Below, in pieces: positions 34,678-45,652 of a stretch of 62,295 nt of DNA (position 1 is the stretch's first letter; every line of letters begins with the position of its first letter). The notes under the pieces are model-generated. The model made no database searches. It worked only from the letters and a program-made list of their open reading frames with translations, and was not told where the DNA came from. The position numbers and the translations under genes were made by a program. Origin of the DNA: an uncultured Clostridium sp. Lineage in GTDB: Bacteria; Bacillota; Clostridia; TANB77; CAG-508. The stretch is from NCBI GenBank assembly GCA_948436975.1, contig CAOJJB010000011.1, positions 1 through 62,295 of the forward strand, read 5' to 3'.

Positions 34678-36876
34678 ATGTCAGAAACTAAACAAGTAAC
34701 AATAGAAGATATAATAGAAAAGCAAAAAGAAAATTATCCTAATTCAGATGTTAATCTTATAAAAAAAGCATATGAATTTGCAAATAAAAATCATGGTAAT
34801 CAATGTAGAAAATCAGGAGAACCATATATGATTCATCCTGTTAATGTTGCATATATTTTAGCTACATTAGAACTTGATGATGAAACTCTATGTGCAGCAT
34901 TACTACATGATGTTGTAGAAGATACACCAGTAACACATGAAGACTTAGTAAGAGAATTTGGAGAACCAATAGCTGAAATGGTAGCTGGAGTTACTAAACT
35001 TGGAACTTTAAGGTATACAACTGCTGAAGAACAACAAGTGGAAAATTATAGAAAAATGTTTCTTGCAATGGGAAAAGATATAAGAGTAGTACTTATAAAA
35101 CTAGCAGATAGATTACATAATATGAGAACTCTAAAATATTTAACAAGAGATAGACAAATAGCGAATGCTAGTGAAACACAAGACTTATATGCACCACTAG
35201 CTAATAGACTTGGTATATACTCATTAAAGTGGGAGTTAGAAGACCTAAGTTTTAAATACTTACATCCTGAGGAATTTCATGAAATTATAGCAGGACTAGA
35301 TAAAAAAAGAGAAGAAAGACTAAAATTTTTAGATAAAATTCAGGAAGATTTAGAAGAAGAAATAAAAAATGAAGGAATAAAGGCAGATGTAACAGGAAGA
35401 GCTAAACACTTATATAGTATATATAGGAAAATGAAAAGAGATAATAAAAATCTAGACCAAATATATGACTTATTTGCTTTAAGAATTTTAGTAGATAACG
35501 TAAAAGATTGTTATGCAGTGTTAGGAATTGTACATGAGATGTATACACCGATGCCAGGAAGATTTAAAGATTATATAGCAGTTCCAAAAAAGAATATGTA
35601 TCAGTCTATTCACACCACATTATTAGGTCCAAAAGGTACACCATTTGAAGTACAAATACGTACATGGGATATGCATAGAACGGCAGAATTTGGTATTGCA
35701 GCACATTGGGCTTATAAAGAAGCGAATAATAAAGGTAATAAAGCAACAGTTGTTGTTACAGATGATAAACTTGCATGGCTTCGTGAAACACTAGAGTGGC
35801 AAAAAAACACTGAAAATCCTAATGAATTTTTAAATACATTAAAAACAGAATTATTTGAAGATGAAGTATATATATTTACTCCCAAAGGAATGATTAAAGT
35901 TTTACCTAAAGGGTCAACACCAATAGATTTTGCGTATAGTGTTCATGAGCAAATTGGACATAAAATGATAGGATGTAAAATAAATAGTAAAATGATGCCT
36001 ATTGTAACTCCACTAAAAAATGGAGATATAGTAGAAATACTTACATCTGAACAACCAAAAGGACCTAGTAGGGATTGGCTTAAATTTGTAAAGAGTTCTT
36101 CAGCAAAAACAAGAATTAATCAATGGTTTAAAAGGGCACAAAGATCAGAAAATATAGAAAAAGGTAAAGAGGCAATAGAAAAAGAAGCAAAGAAAATAGG
36201 TATAAAATACTCAGATTTAGTAAGACCAGAGTGGTTACAATTAGCAGTAGAAAGATATAAATTTCAAACAACAGAAGATTTATATGCAAGTATAGGGTTT
36301 GGAGGAATATCCGTAAATAAGCTAATGGCAAGACTTTTAGATGAGTATAGAAAAGAACATGAAGATGAAGATTTTGAAGAGAAAATAGAAGAATTAGCAA
36401 AAGCAAAGCCTTCAAGACTTAAACCATCAAAAACAGGAGTTGTTGTAAAAGGAATTGATAATTGTTTAGTAAAACTTTCAAAATGTTGTAATCCATTACC
36501 AGGAGATGAAATAATAGGTTATATAACTAAAGGAAGAGGTGTTTCAGTTCATAGAACTGATTGTGTAAATGTAAAAGATTTATTAAATGAAGATAACAGA
36601 ATGATAGATGTATATTGGTTTGAAGATGTTAATGGTTCTTATAAAGTCGAAATAGAAATATTAGCTACAGATAGAAATGGATTACTAAAAGATATAATAA
36701 AACAAGTTGAAAATACAAAAATAAAATTAAATGGAATGAATACAAGAACTACAAAAGAATCCATTGTAATAATTGATTTATCATTAGAAGTTGAAAATAT
36801 AGATATTTTAAATAAAGTTTTATCAGCTTTTAGAAATGTTGAAAGTGTATATGATGTTAGTCGTAAAAGAGGATAA
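34678..36876 (+). CDS. relA: Bifunctional (p)ppGpp synthetase/hydrolase
   Basis: A 732-residue long RSH enzyme. The HD hydrolase domain has HDVVEDTP and RLHNMRTL; the synthetase domain has GRAKHLYSIYRKM and YQSIHTTLLGPKG; then TGS (VYIFTPKGMIKVLPKGSTP), the CCNPLPGDEIIGY zinc-finger region and a C-terminal ACT domain. It makes and destroys the stringent-response alarmone. It is 17 bases after recJ, with an AGAGGGG site, and before the MBL hydrolase and hisS, a common Firmicutes gene order. Confidence 0.96.
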   Translation: MSETKQVTIEDIIEKQKENYPNSDVNLIKKAYEFANKNHGNQCRKSGEPYMIHPVNVAYILATLELDDETLCAALLHDVVEDTPVTHEDLVREFGEPIAEMVAGVTKLGTLRYTTAEEQQVENYRKMFLAMGKDIRVVLIKLADRLHNMRTLKYLTRDRQIANASETQDLYAPLANRLGIYSLKWELEDLSFKYLHPEEFHEIIAGLDKKREERLKFLDKIQEDLEEEIKNEGIKADVTGRAKHLYSIYRKMKRDNKNLDQIYDLFALRILVDNVKDCYAVLGIVHEMYTPMPGRFKDYIAVPKKNMYQSIHTTLLGPKGTPFEVQIRTWDMHRTAEFGIAAHWAYKEANNKGNKATVVVTDDKLAWLRETLEWQKNTENPNEFLNTLKTELFEDEVYIFTPKGMIKVLPKGSTPIDFAYSVHEQIGHKMIGCKINSKMMPIVTPLKNGDIVEILTSEQPKGPSRDWLKFVKSSSAKTRINQWFKRAQRSENIEKGKEAIEKEAKKIGIKYSDLVRPEWLQLAVERYKFQTTEDLYASIGFGGISVNKLMARLLDEYRKEHEDEDFEEKIEELAKAKPSRLKPSKTGVVVKGIDNCLVKLSKCCNPLPGDEIIGYITKGRGVSVHRTDCVNVKDLLNEDNRMIDVYWFEDVNGSYKVEIEILATDRNGLLKDIIKQVENTKIKLNGMNTRTTKESIVIIDLSLEVENIDILNKVLSAFRNVESVYDVSRKRG

Positions 36877-36906
36877 ATCTTTTCAAAAATAAAGATGGAG
36901 GTACAG

Positions 36907-37557
36907 ATGATATTAAAAAGATTACAAGTAAAAACACCACAAGTAGGACTACTTACAAATTCATATATAATATGTGATGAAAAAACTAAAGAAGCAATAG
37001 TTATAGACCCAGGAGGAGAAGTAGAAAGAATTGCAGAAACATTAGATATATTAGAAGCAAAATTGAAATATATATTTATAACACATTGCCATGCTGATCA
37101 TATAGGAGGAGTTGCAGAATTAAAAAGACTAAAAGATGGAAAAATTCTTATAAGTAGGGATGATGCTGAAGGTTTATATAATGAAGATATAAATTTAGCA
37201 TATTATATAAATATGGAAAAACCAGAATTAGAAGCTGATTCTAGAGTTGATGATGGGGATTTAATACATATAGGAGAAAATCAATTTACAATTATAGCTA
37301 CACCAGGTCATACAAAAGGAGGAGTATGTTTATACTGTGAAAAAAAAGGAATGATTTTTACAGGTGATACACTATTTTCAGGAACATGGGGAAGAACTGA
37401 TTTACCAACAGGAAATTTTGAAGAAATAATAAATTCAATAACAAATAGATTAATGCCATTACCAGATGATACAATAATATATCCAGGTCATGGAAAAATA
37501 TCAATGATACAAGATGAAAGAAACATATATTTAGAACTAAAACCTAAAGATTTTTAG
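36907..37557 (+). CDS. MBL-fold hydrolase (glyoxalase II-like)
   Basis: About 216 residues. The metal-binding motif is THCHADHIGG, with further ligands in TPGHTKGG, FTGDTLF and YPGHG. It resembles hydroxyacylglutathione-hydrolase-like proteins found between relA and hisS in clostridia; the natural substrate is unknown. The frame contains an ATG at 36895, but that ATG overlaps GGAGGT, which is the ribosome site for ATG 36907. Confidence 0.9.
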   Translation: MILKRLQVKTPQVGLLTNSYIICDEKTKEAIVIDPGGEVERIAETLDILEAKLKYIFITHCHADHIGGVAELKRLKDGKILISRDDAEGLYNEDINLAYYINMEKPELEADSRVDDGDLIHIGENQFTIIATPGHTKGGVCLYCEKKGMIFTGDTLFSGTWGRTDLPTGNFEEIINSITNRLMPLPDDTIIYPGHGKISMIQDERNIYLELKPKDF

Positions 37558-37660
37558 AAATGAATTTAATGTACTATCAAAATGCAGATAAAATATATAT
37601 TATAAATTAAATATTAATTATATTTACTAGTTCTAAATAAAGTGAAAAGGGGGGAGAAGA

Positions 37661-38911
37661 ATGATACAAAAACCAAAAGGAACAAAAGATTTATTACCAG
37701 AAGAAAGTTATAAATGGCAAGAAGTAGAAAAAAAAGTGAAACAAGTATTAGATAACTATAATTTTAAAGAAATAAGAGTACCAGTTTTTGAATATACAGA
37801 ACTATTTCAAAGAGGAGTGGGAGAAACAACTGATGTAGTACAAAAAGAAATGTATACATTTGATGATAAAGGAGGAAGAAGTATTACATTACGTCCAGAA
37901 GGAACAGCTGGAGTAGTAAGATCATATATAGAAAATGGAATGTCAAGTTTAACAAGTCCATTAAAATTATGGTATAATATGGGAATGTACAGATATGAAA
38001 ATGTACAGAAAGGAAGATTAAGAGAATTTCACCAAATAGGAATAGAAACTATAGGATCAGAAAGTTATTTAGCAGATATTGAAGTTATCTTATTAGCAAA
38101 TCAAATATTTAAGGAATTAAATATTCCAAATATAAAATTAACAATAAACAGTATAGGATGTCCAAAATGTAGAAGTGAATATCAAAAAATATTGAAACAA
38201 TTTATTGGAAAGAATTTAGAAAATTATTGTAATACATGTAAAACTAGATTTGAAAAAAATCCATTAAGAATATTAGACTGTAAAGAAAATAAATGTAAAG
38301 AATTAAATCAAGATGCTCCAAGAATGATTGATTATTTATGTGAAGAATGTAAAAATCATTTTGAAAATGTAAAAACAATGCTTGAAAGTTTAAAAATAAA
38401 ATATCAAATAGATAGTAGTATAGTAAGAGGATTAGATTATTATACAAAAACAGTATTCGAATTTATAGATGAAAATACAGGACTTACAGTTTTAGGTGGG
38501 GGAAGATATGATGGATTAATAGAAGAACTTGGAGGACAAAAGACACCAGCTGTTGGTTTTGCAACAGGAGTAGAAAGACTAATGGAAATGTATAATTCAA
38601 ATAATAAAGATGTAAAAGATAAAATTCCAAATTTATATATAGTTTCAAATGGAATAGAAGAAAATAAAAAGGCATTAGAAATTGCTGAAGAATTAAGAAA
38701 ACAAAATTATATTATAGAAAAAGATATTTGTGAAAGAAGTTTTAAAGCTCAGATGAAATATGCTAATAAGATTGGATCAAAATATCTTTTAGTAATTGGT
38801 GAAAATGAACTTAAAACAAATAAAGCAAAAATTAAAGATATGAAGATAGGAGAAGAAAAAGAGATTAATTTGAATTCAGAAGAAATAAAACATATGTTAA
38901 AAAATATATAA
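37661..38911 (+). CDS. hisS: Histidyl-tRNA synthetase
   Basis: A 416-residue class II synthetase. Motif 1 lies around FKEIRVPVFEYTELF, motif 2 in YRYENVQKGRLREFHQ, the histidine-specific motif is LDYYTKTVFE, and motif 3 is GGGRYDGL with GFATGVERL. The C-terminal anticodon domain has LYIVSNG. An unusual cysteine cluster (CPKCRSEY, CNTCKTRF, CEECKNHF) is in the middle insertion, as in many clostridial HisRS proteins. A GGGGGGAG site precedes the ATG. The gap before it is too short for a T-box. Confidence 0.96.
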   Translation: MIQKPKGTKDLLPEESYKWQEVEKKVKQVLDNYNFKEIRVPVFEYTELFQRGVGETTDVVQKEMYTFDDKGGRSITLRPEGTAGVVRSYIENGMSSLTSPLKLWYNMGMYRYENVQKGRLREFHQIGIETIGSESYLADIEVILLANQIFKELNIPNIKLTINSIGCPKCRSEYQKILKQFIGKNLENYCNTCKTRFEKNPLRILDCKENKCKELNQDAPRMIDYLCEECKNHFENVKTMLESLKIKYQIDSSIVRGLDYYTKTVFEFIDENTGLTVLGGGRYDGLIEELGGQKTPAVGFATGVERLMEMYNSNNKDVKDKIPNLYIVSNGIEENKKALEIAEELRKQNYIIEKDICERSFKAQMKYANKIGSKYLLVIGENELKTNKAKIKDMKIGEEKEINLNSEEIKHMLKNI

Positions 38912-38919
38912 AAATCTTA

Positions 38920-38974
38920 AAAACTAGAACAGCTTCATTTTATTGTGAAAGAAATGAAGCTGTTCTAGTTTTTT
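38920..38974. terminator. Strong terminator after hisS
   Basis: A perfect 21-bp stem (38920-38940 with 38952-38972) with an 11-base loop, and an A/T tract on each side. It also faces the convergent minus-strand gene. Confidence 0.9.
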
Positions 38975-38989
38975 AATAATATTACATAC

Positions 38990-39394
38990 TTAAAAAAGCT
39001 TTATAATCCAATTTATAATTGACTGTGTAAGAAAGTGCAAAAATAAAATTGGAAATGTTATCAGCGCAAATATGAAGAATGCAGAAATTAAACAGCAACC
39101 ACAACTACCATTCTTAGAACCACTATTATTATAATACAAAGAATCAGATGGTTGCTCATTAAGTTTGGGAGCATTTTGTTGTGTTTTAAATCCTTTAATA
39201 AGCTTTTTGTAAAGCTTTGGATCGTAATCTCCTTCATACCGGAGTTCAGAACCGTTAAATATAAGCATTTTGATATTATTTTGCTTTATAGTAACAGTAG
39301 TGGTTGGGCCGGTAGTAAATTCTATAATCTGCCAACTATGTTCATCATTATGCTCTTGCCGAGTAGGTTTCTGCTTTTGTTCCTCTATTGACAT
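38990..39394 (-). CDS. Unknown protein with C-terminal membrane helix, base composition unlike neighbours
   Basis: About 134 residues. The N-terminal part is polar with a strand-rich segment (WQIIEFTTGPTTTVTIKQNN), and a Ser/Asn-rich linker leads to a GSCGCC cysteine group and a hydrophobic helix (about 100-125). No family is recognised. The gene is visibly richer in G+C and uses codons rare elsewhere here, such as CGG, GCC and CCG, which suggests transfer. ATG 39394 follows AAGGAGGG; the frame extends a little upstream without a better start. It is the second gene of a two-gene unit. Confidence 0.6.
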   Translation of the reverse strand: MSIEEQKQKPTRQEHNDEHSWQIIEFTTGPTTTVTIKQNNIKMLIFNGSELRYEGDYDPKLYKKLIKGFKTQQNAPKLNEQPSDSLYYNNSGSKNGSCGCCLISAFFIFALITFPILFLHFLTQSIINWIIKLF

Positions 39395-39424
39395 GTAATC
39401 CCTCCTTAATGTTAAAAACAATTG

Positions 39425-39610
39425 CTAAATCATTAAGCTCTTAATTATTTCCTCTGCTGGTAATCCCAGCGTATGAAGTACAAACAGTCCAAGGCACATC
39501 ATTAGTGCCACGAACATAAGAAAGATGCAAATACAAGCCTTTAATGGAGTGAGGTGTTTTTGCTTTTTCTTATTTTTCCGATAATAATCAGAAGATTTTT
39601 TTGTTGACAT
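39425..39610 (-). CDS. Small single-helix membrane protein
   Basis: A 61-residue protein: a lysine-rich N-terminus (SSDYYRKNKKKQKH), one hydrophobic helix (about 24-48) and a short tail. It is not recognised. It has an AAGGAGG site and a near-perfect promoter just upstream. With the following gene it forms a compact unit between hisS and spoIIP, with unusual base composition. Confidence 0.6.
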   Translation of the reverse strand: MSTKKSSDYYRKNKKKQKHLTPLKACICIFLMFVALMMCLGLFVLHTLGLPAEEIIKSLMI

Positions 39611-39640
39611 TTATATAACCTCCTTGTTTTTCTAAGTAAA

Positions 39641-39669
39641 ATTATACTAAACTTATAATATTATGTCAA
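39641..39669 (-). promoter_or_regulatory. Perfect consensus promoter of the two-gene islet
   Basis: On the minus strand TTGACA (39669-39664), 17 bases, TATAAT (39646-39641): both hexamers match consensus exactly. Confidence 0.88.
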
Positions 39670-39749
39670 GTTTAAGAATAAAGTGATCATATTTGTGTAA
39701 TAAATTAAATTTAAACTTAATATAATTAGTTTAGTAAAGAGAGGTTAGT

Positions 39750-40934
39750 ATGATTAATTTAGCAGTGATAAGTTTAAAAGATATACTTAAATTTTTTAGA
39801 AATATTATTATAATTTTACTTATAATAATGATAGTATTTAAAGTAATAGGAATATTAAAAAATATAAATTATGTTCCAATGGAAAAATTAAAAGAAAATT
39901 ATTTTTCAAAAGCATCATATATTGGAATAATAGATAAAACAATAATATTATCAAATTGCTTTGATAATACAGAATTTTCATTAAAAAAAGAAAGTGGAAT
40001 AAAAAAAGTTTTAATGTCAGAATTAGTAATTTTAGGAACAGAAGAAGAATTAATGGAATTAGAAAATCAAGAAGAACTAGCAGAAACAAATATAGAAGAA
40101 AACAATAATACAAGTTCAAATATAAATGAAGTAGCAAATAATGAAATAGATACAGCAAATATATCAAGTATATTACCAACTAAAGTTATAGAAAGTAAGA
40201 ATAAAACCGATAGATTTACAGATGTGTATAGAAGTGTAAAAATAAAAAACGAGTCTAAATATCCATTAACTGAGGAAATGGTTACACCAAATATTGATTT
40301 TACAAATAAAAAAGATATTATAATATATCATACTCATACATGTGAAAGTTATACTCCAACACCAGAAAATAATTATGTAGCAACTGGAAATTTCAGAACG
40401 ACTGATTTAAATCATAGTGTAGCAGGAGTAGGAGCAGAACTTACAAAGAACTTAACATCATTAGGACTAAATGTAGTTCATGATACAACATATCATGATT
40501 ATCCAGCATATACAGGATCGTATACACGATCATTATCAACTATACAAGGAATTCTATCTAATAATTCAAACACACAGTTTGTTATAGATTTACATAGAGA
40601 TGCTTTAGGAAATAATAGTGATTACGCACCAACAGTACAAATAGGAGAAGAGATAGGTGCACAAATAATGTTTGTTATGGGAACAGATGGAGGAGGACTA
40701 CAACATTCTAATTGGCTAAATAATTTGAAATTAGTAGTAAAAATACAGGAAAAAGCAAATGAAATGTATCCAGGATTATTTAAACCAATAATTTTAAGAG
40801 ATTCTAGATATAATCAACATGTAACAACAGGAGCTTGCATAATTGAAGTTGGAGCAACAGGAAATACAATAGAACAATGTAATGTAAGTATGAAATATTT
40901 ATCTAAAGTTATAAATGAAGTTATGTCGAATTAG
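39750..40934 (+). CDS. spoIIP: Stage II sporulation protein P
   Basis: A 394-residue protein with an N-terminal membrane helix (about 15-35), a low-complexity linker with Asn/Glu, and a C-terminal SpoIIP amidase/endopeptidase domain. IIYHTHTCESYTP carries the first zinc histidine region; VIDLHRDAL, GTDGGGLQHSNW and CIIEVGATGNT are also typical. SpoIIP, with SpoIID and SpoIIM, thins septal peptidoglycan and drives engulfment. In many spore formers it follows gpr; here the two are 14 kb apart. AGAGAGGT precedes the ATG. A promoter for SigE could not be assigned. Confidence 0.95.
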   Translation: MINLAVISLKDILKFFRNIIIILLIIMIVFKVIGILKNINYVPMEKLKENYFSKASYIGIIDKTIILSNCFDNTEFSLKKESGIKKVLMSELVILGTEEELMELENQEELAETNIEENNNTSSNINEVANNEIDTANISSILPTKVIESKNKTDRFTDVYRSVKIKNESKYPLTEEMVTPNIDFTNKKDIIIYHTHTCESYTPTPENNYVATGNFRTTDLNHSVAGVGAELTKNLTSLGLNVVHDTTYHDYPAYTGSYTRSLSTIQGILSNNSNTQFVIDLHRDALGNNSDYAPTVQIGEEIGAQIMFVMGTDGGGLQHSNWLNNLKLVVKIQEKANEMYPGLFKPIILRDSRYNQHVTTGACIIEVGATGNTIEQCNVSMKYLSKVINEVMSN

Positions 40935-40963
40935 AAATATAATATTTAAGTTAATAATAAAAC

Positions 40964-40998
40964 AAAAAATAGGAGAGTATTACAAAATCTCCTATTTA
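40964..40998. terminator. Bidirectional terminator between spoIIP and tmcAL
   Basis: A 10-bp stem (40967-40976 with 40988-40997) with an 11-base loop; it overlaps the tmcAL stop codon. Confidence 0.75.
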
Positions 40999-42228
40999 AT
41001 CATTGTATTCAACGACTTTATGTGTATAATCTAAATTTGCAATAGGATTATTTTTATATCCTAATGTATAGATATTTGTAGCTAGTATATCTTTAGAAAT
41101 CATATTTCTTAGAGTATTGTCATTAGAACTTTCCATAAACTTTTTAACAGAAACAATAATATTTAATTTAGGATTTGCAGCAGCAATAGCAGAAATTATA
41201 CGTTTACCATGCTTATTAAATCCTAAAACACGGATATAGGGATTATGTCTTTTAGAAGAATTAATATCTTTTACAGAAATATTAAATAATGCATATAATA
41301 AAATTCTTTGAATTCTGCTTTGAGTATATCTTTTAGATTTTATATTTTTAATTAGATCATCTAAATTATTATAATTATTAGCAGCTAGTTTTATTTTATT
41401 TTCTAATCCTTCAGAAACATCTGGTAAATTGGCTATATCTGATAAAGTCATTTTTCTTAGTGTATAAATAATTTCTTTTTCAAAAACAGATAAATCTGAG
41501 ATTATTCTACCATTACTGATTTCTTCATCTAAAAGTTCATAAGTTTCATATGGTACAACATAATGTACGTTTTTATTATTTTTTATCATAGTTCTTATAG
41601 CAGTTGCACTAGCAATTCCTTTTTTTACTTTTGTACTATTATAATCACTATAATCTCTTTTTATTGTAAGTGGTTTTATATGACTTTTATGTTTTTTCAA
41701 AGCTTTTAAATATTCTATACCTAAAATATTATTAGGATTATTTAATATATTAGAATATTTTTTAGAAGATCCAAAAAATTGTGATAAAGCTAATTCACGA
41801 GCTTTTGGATAAGAAATACCAGATTTTAATTGGGCTGTTATTAAAGAAGAAAATTCTTTAGGTTCTTTATATAAAATATTAGAAATATCATTTAAAAGAG
41901 AAATTTCTCCAATTTCACTTCCAAAAGATACATAATCAACTACACCTAAGCTATTTAAAATTTTTATAGCCCCATCTGCAAAATTTTCAGCACTAGAAAT
42001 AGAATATACAGTAGGAAGTTCTATAACTAAGTCAACTCCAGCCTTTAAAGCCATTTCAGTTTTAATCCATTTATTAATAAGAGAAGTATCACCACGTTGA
42101 ACAAAATTGCCACTCATAATAGCAACAGAAAAATCGGTTTTAGTAAGCTGTTTAGAAAGTTCTAAATGATGTAAATGTCCATTATGAAAAGGGTTATACT
42201 CAGAAATTATTCCTAGAATTCCATCCAA
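40996..42228 (-). CDS. tmcAL: tRNA(Met) cytidine acetate ligase
   Basis: A 410-residue member of the TmcAL (YlbM) family, which activates acetate with ATP to acetylate C34 of elongator tRNA-Met. The nucleotidyltransferase signature is SEYNPFHNGHLHHL; MSGNFVQRGD and VIELPTVYSISSAENFADGAI follow. The start is TTG 42228, with AGGTGGTGA about eight bases upstream; no ATG gives the full N-terminal motif. The acetate substrate fits a genome rich in acetate kinase. It is divergent from rnhA. Confidence 0.92.
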   Translation of the reverse strand: MDGILGIISEYNPFHNGHLHHLELSKQLTKTDFSVAIMSGNFVQRGDTSLINKWIKTEMALKAGVDLVIELPTVYSISSAENFADGAIKILNSLGVVDYVSFGSEIGEISLLNDISNILYKEPKEFSSLITAQLKSGISYPKARELALSQFFGSSKKYSNILNNPNNILGIEYLKALKKHKSHIKPLTIKRDYSDYNSTKVKKGIASATAIRTMIKNNKNVHYVVPYETYELLDEEISNGRIISDLSVFEKEIIYTLRKMTLSDIANLPDVSEGLENKIKLAANNYNNLDDLIKNIKSKRYTQSRIQRILLYALFNISVKDINSSKRHNPYIRVLGFNKHGKRIISAIAAANPKLNIIVSVKKFMESSNDNTLRNMISKDILATNIYTLGYKNNPIANLDYTHKVVEYND

Positions 42229-42246
42229 AATAAATCACCACCTGTA

Positions 42247-42275
42247 TTGTAAAATTAAAAATTTATTGGTATAAT
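42247..42275 (+). promoter_or_regulatory. Promoter of the rnhA-coaE-queA-tgt run
   Basis: TTGTAA (42247-42252), 17 bases, TATAAT (42270-42275). Confidence 0.65.
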
Positions 42276-42332
42276 ATCATATATTTATTAAAAATACAAA
42301 TAAAAAAATTAACAATTATGGAAGGCAAAGAT

Positions 42333-42767
42333 ATGAAAGAAGTTACAATTTATACAGATGGAGCTTGCTCAGGAAATCCAGGACCAGGAGGATGGGGAGC
42401 AGTCTTAATATATAATGAAAATAAAAAAGAAATTTCGGGTGCAAATAAAGAAACTACAAATAATATAATGGAAATAACAGCAGTATTAGAAGCTATGAAA
42501 TTATTAAAAGAAGAATGTAATGTTAAAATTTATAGTGATAGTGCTTATGTAGTAAATGCATTTAATCAAGGTTGGATATATAATTGGATGAAAAACAATT
42601 GGAAAACAGCAAATAAAGAACCAGTAAAAAATAAAGAACTATGGGAAGAACTATATAGTTTAATACAAAAACATAAAGTTGAATTTATAAAAGTAAAAGG
42701 ACATAGCGATAATGAACTTAACAATAGATGTGATTTTTTAGCAACAAGTGCAATAAAAACTTTATAA
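42333..42767 (+). CDS. rnhA: Ribonuclease HI
   Basis: About 144 residues that degrade RNA in RNA-DNA hybrids. The four acidic residues are visible: Asp in [17 protein letters not shown], Glu in [11 protein letters not shown], Asp in IYSDSAYVV, and Asp in NNRCDFLA. The histidine loop is [11 protein letters not shown]. The frame has ATG 42318, but GGAAGG inside those first codons is the ribosome site of ATG 42333. coaE follows by 17 bases. Confidence 0.95.
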   Translation: MKEVTIYTDGACSGNPGPGGWGAVLIYNENKKEISGANKETTNNIMEITAVLEAMKLLKEECNVKIYSDSAYVVNAFNQGWIYNWMKNNWKTANKEPVKNKELWEELYSLIQKHKVEFIKVKGHSDNELNNRCDFLATSAIKTL

Positions 42768-42784
42768 ATTTGGAGGAAAAAAGT

Positions 42785-43387
42785 TTGAAAATAATAGGAA
42801 TAACAGGTTCATCTGGATCTGGAAAAACAACTTTAAGTCAAATATTAAATGAAAGAAAAGATGTAAAACTAATAGATGTAGACAAAGTTGTAAAAGAAAT
42901 GAGTATACCTGGTACAGAATACTTAAAAGAAATAGAAAAATCATTTGGAAAAGAAATACTATTAGAAGATGGAAACTTAAATAGAAAATTACTGGGAAAA
43001 AAAATATATAATGAAAAAGAAGCATTAGAAAAACTAAACAAATTAACATTCAAATATGTAGTAAATGAGATATTAAATAGAATAAAAAAATCAAAAGAAG
43101 AACAAATACAATTTCTAATAATAGACGCACCATTACTATTTGAAGCAGGACTTGAAAAAAACTGTGATTATGTAGTAGTATTAGTAGCAAAAGAAGAATT
43201 AAAAATACAAAGAATATGTGAAAGAGATAATATAGATGAACAAACAGCTCGAAGTAGATTAAGAATTCAACATCAAGACTCATATTATACAGAAAAAGCA
43301 GATTATGTAATAGAAAATAATGAAAATTGTAATCTAAAAAATGAGATAAATGTCCTTTTGGGTATGTTAGTTGATGGACGTTTTTAA
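42785..43387 (+). CDS. coaE: Dephospho-CoA kinase
   Basis: About 200 residues that phosphorylate dephospho-CoA in the last step of CoA synthesis. Walker A is GITGSSGSGKTT; the substrate region is LIDVDKVVKE; IDAPLLFEAGLEKNCDYVVVL and RICERDN follow as in CoaE. The start is TTG 42785, preceded by TTTGGAGG; the TTG at 42770 is part of that ribosome site. The C-terminal part is normal. Confidence 0.94.
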   Translation: MKIIGITGSSGSGKTTLSQILNERKDVKLIDVDKVVKEMSIPGTEYLKEIEKSFGKEILLEDGNLNRKLLGKKIYNEKEALEKLNKLTFKYVVNEILNRIKKSKEEQIQFLIIDAPLLFEAGLEKNCDYVVVLVAKEELKIQRICERDNIDEQTARSRLRIQHQDSYYTEKADYVIENNENCNLKNEINVLLGMLVDGRF

Positions 43388-43423
43388 TCAGTTTGGAACA
43401 GATATTATGAAGAAAGGATAAAT

Positions 43424-44449
43424 ATGAAAGTATCAGATTTTAATTATGAACTACCAAAAGAACTAATAGCACAACATCCATATGATAAAAGGGATGAAGC
43501 TAGATTAATGATATTAGATAAAAAAAATCAAAATATAGAACATAAAATATTTAAAGATATTATAGAATATTTGAATACTGGAGATTGTTTAGTAATAAAT
43601 AATACGAAAGTTATACCAGCAAGATTATACGGTAAAAAAGATACAGGAGCAAATGTTGAATTTTTATTACTTAAAAGAATTGATAGAGATATATGGGAAG
43701 TAATGGTAAGACCAGGAAATAAACTAAAACCAGGAGCAACAGTTTATTTTGGAGATGGACTTCTAAAAGCAACAATTCTAGATGTGTTAGAAGGTGGAAA
43801 TAGGAAAGTAGAATTTGAATATAATGGAATTTTTAATGAAATTTTAGATCAAATAGGTTTAATGCCATTACCACCTTATATAACAGAAGCAACAAGAGAA
43901 GATAATAAGAAATATCAGACTATTTATGCTAAATATGATGGTTCAGCAGCAGCACCAACAGCAGGATTACATTTTACAGAAGAACTTATTGAAAAAATTA
44001 AAGAAAAAGGAATTGAAATAGCAAATGTAACTCTTCATGTAGGAATAGGAACTTTTAGACCAGTAAAAGTTGAAAATGTTGAAGAGCATGAAATGCATTC
44101 TGAACATTATTATATAAAAAAAGAAGATGCAGATAAAATAAATTTAGCTAAAAAAAATGGAAAAAAAGTAATAGCAGTTGGAACAACATCTTGTAGAGTA
44201 TTAGAATCTGTTGCAGATGATAATGGAAATGTTAAAGAAACAGAGGGTGATACTAGCATATTTATATATCCAGGATATAAATTTAAATGCATAGACAGCC
44301 TAATAACAAATTTTCATTTGCCAGAGTCTACATTAATAATGTTAGTTTCTAGTTTAGCAGGAAAAGATTTTATAATGAAAGCTTATAACCAAGCTGTAAA
44401 AAGACAATATAAATTTTTTAGTTTTGGAGATGCAATGATTATATTATAA
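43424..44449 (+). CDS. queA: S-adenosylmethionine:tRNA ribosyltransferase-isomerase
   Basis: A 341-residue QueA that adds the epoxycyclopentane ring of queuosine to tRNA from SAM. Recognisable are [15 protein letters not shown] near the start, [55 protein letters not shown], and [14 protein letters not shown] at the end. Length is normal. It precedes tgt, the other queuosine enzyme, by 55 bases. No genes for preQ1 synthesis are in the window. Confidence 0.96.
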   Translation: MKVSDFNYELPKELIAQHPYDKRDEARLMILDKKNQNIEHKIFKDIIEYLNTGDCLVINNTKVIPARLYGKKDTGANVEFLLLKRIDRDIWEVMVRPGNKLKPGATVYFGDGLLKATILDVLEGGNRKVEFEYNGIFNEILDQIGLMPLPPYITEATREDNKKYQTIYAKYDGSAAAPTAGLHFTEELIEKIKEKGIEIANVTLHVGIGTFRPVKVENVEEHEMHSEHYYIKKEDADKINLAKKNGKKVIAVGTTSCRVLESVADDNGNVKETEGDTSIFIYPGYKFKCIDSLITNFHLPESTLIMLVSSLAGKDFIMKAYNQAVKRQYKFFSFGDAMIIL

Positions 44450-44470
44450 TAAATTTTAAAGAAAGGGGAA

Positions 44471-45641
<1,171 letters not shown>

Positions 45642-45652
45642 GAGGAATATAA

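Noticed and set aside
37558-37660. T-box leader before hisS, and likewise before argS
   Set aside because: The gaps are about 100 and 33 bases, too short, and no T-box core sequence is seen.
39670-39749. SigE promoter before spoIIP
   Set aside because: A TATAAT occurs at 39721-39726, but no -35/-10 pair with SigE or SigA spacing could be fitted with confidence.
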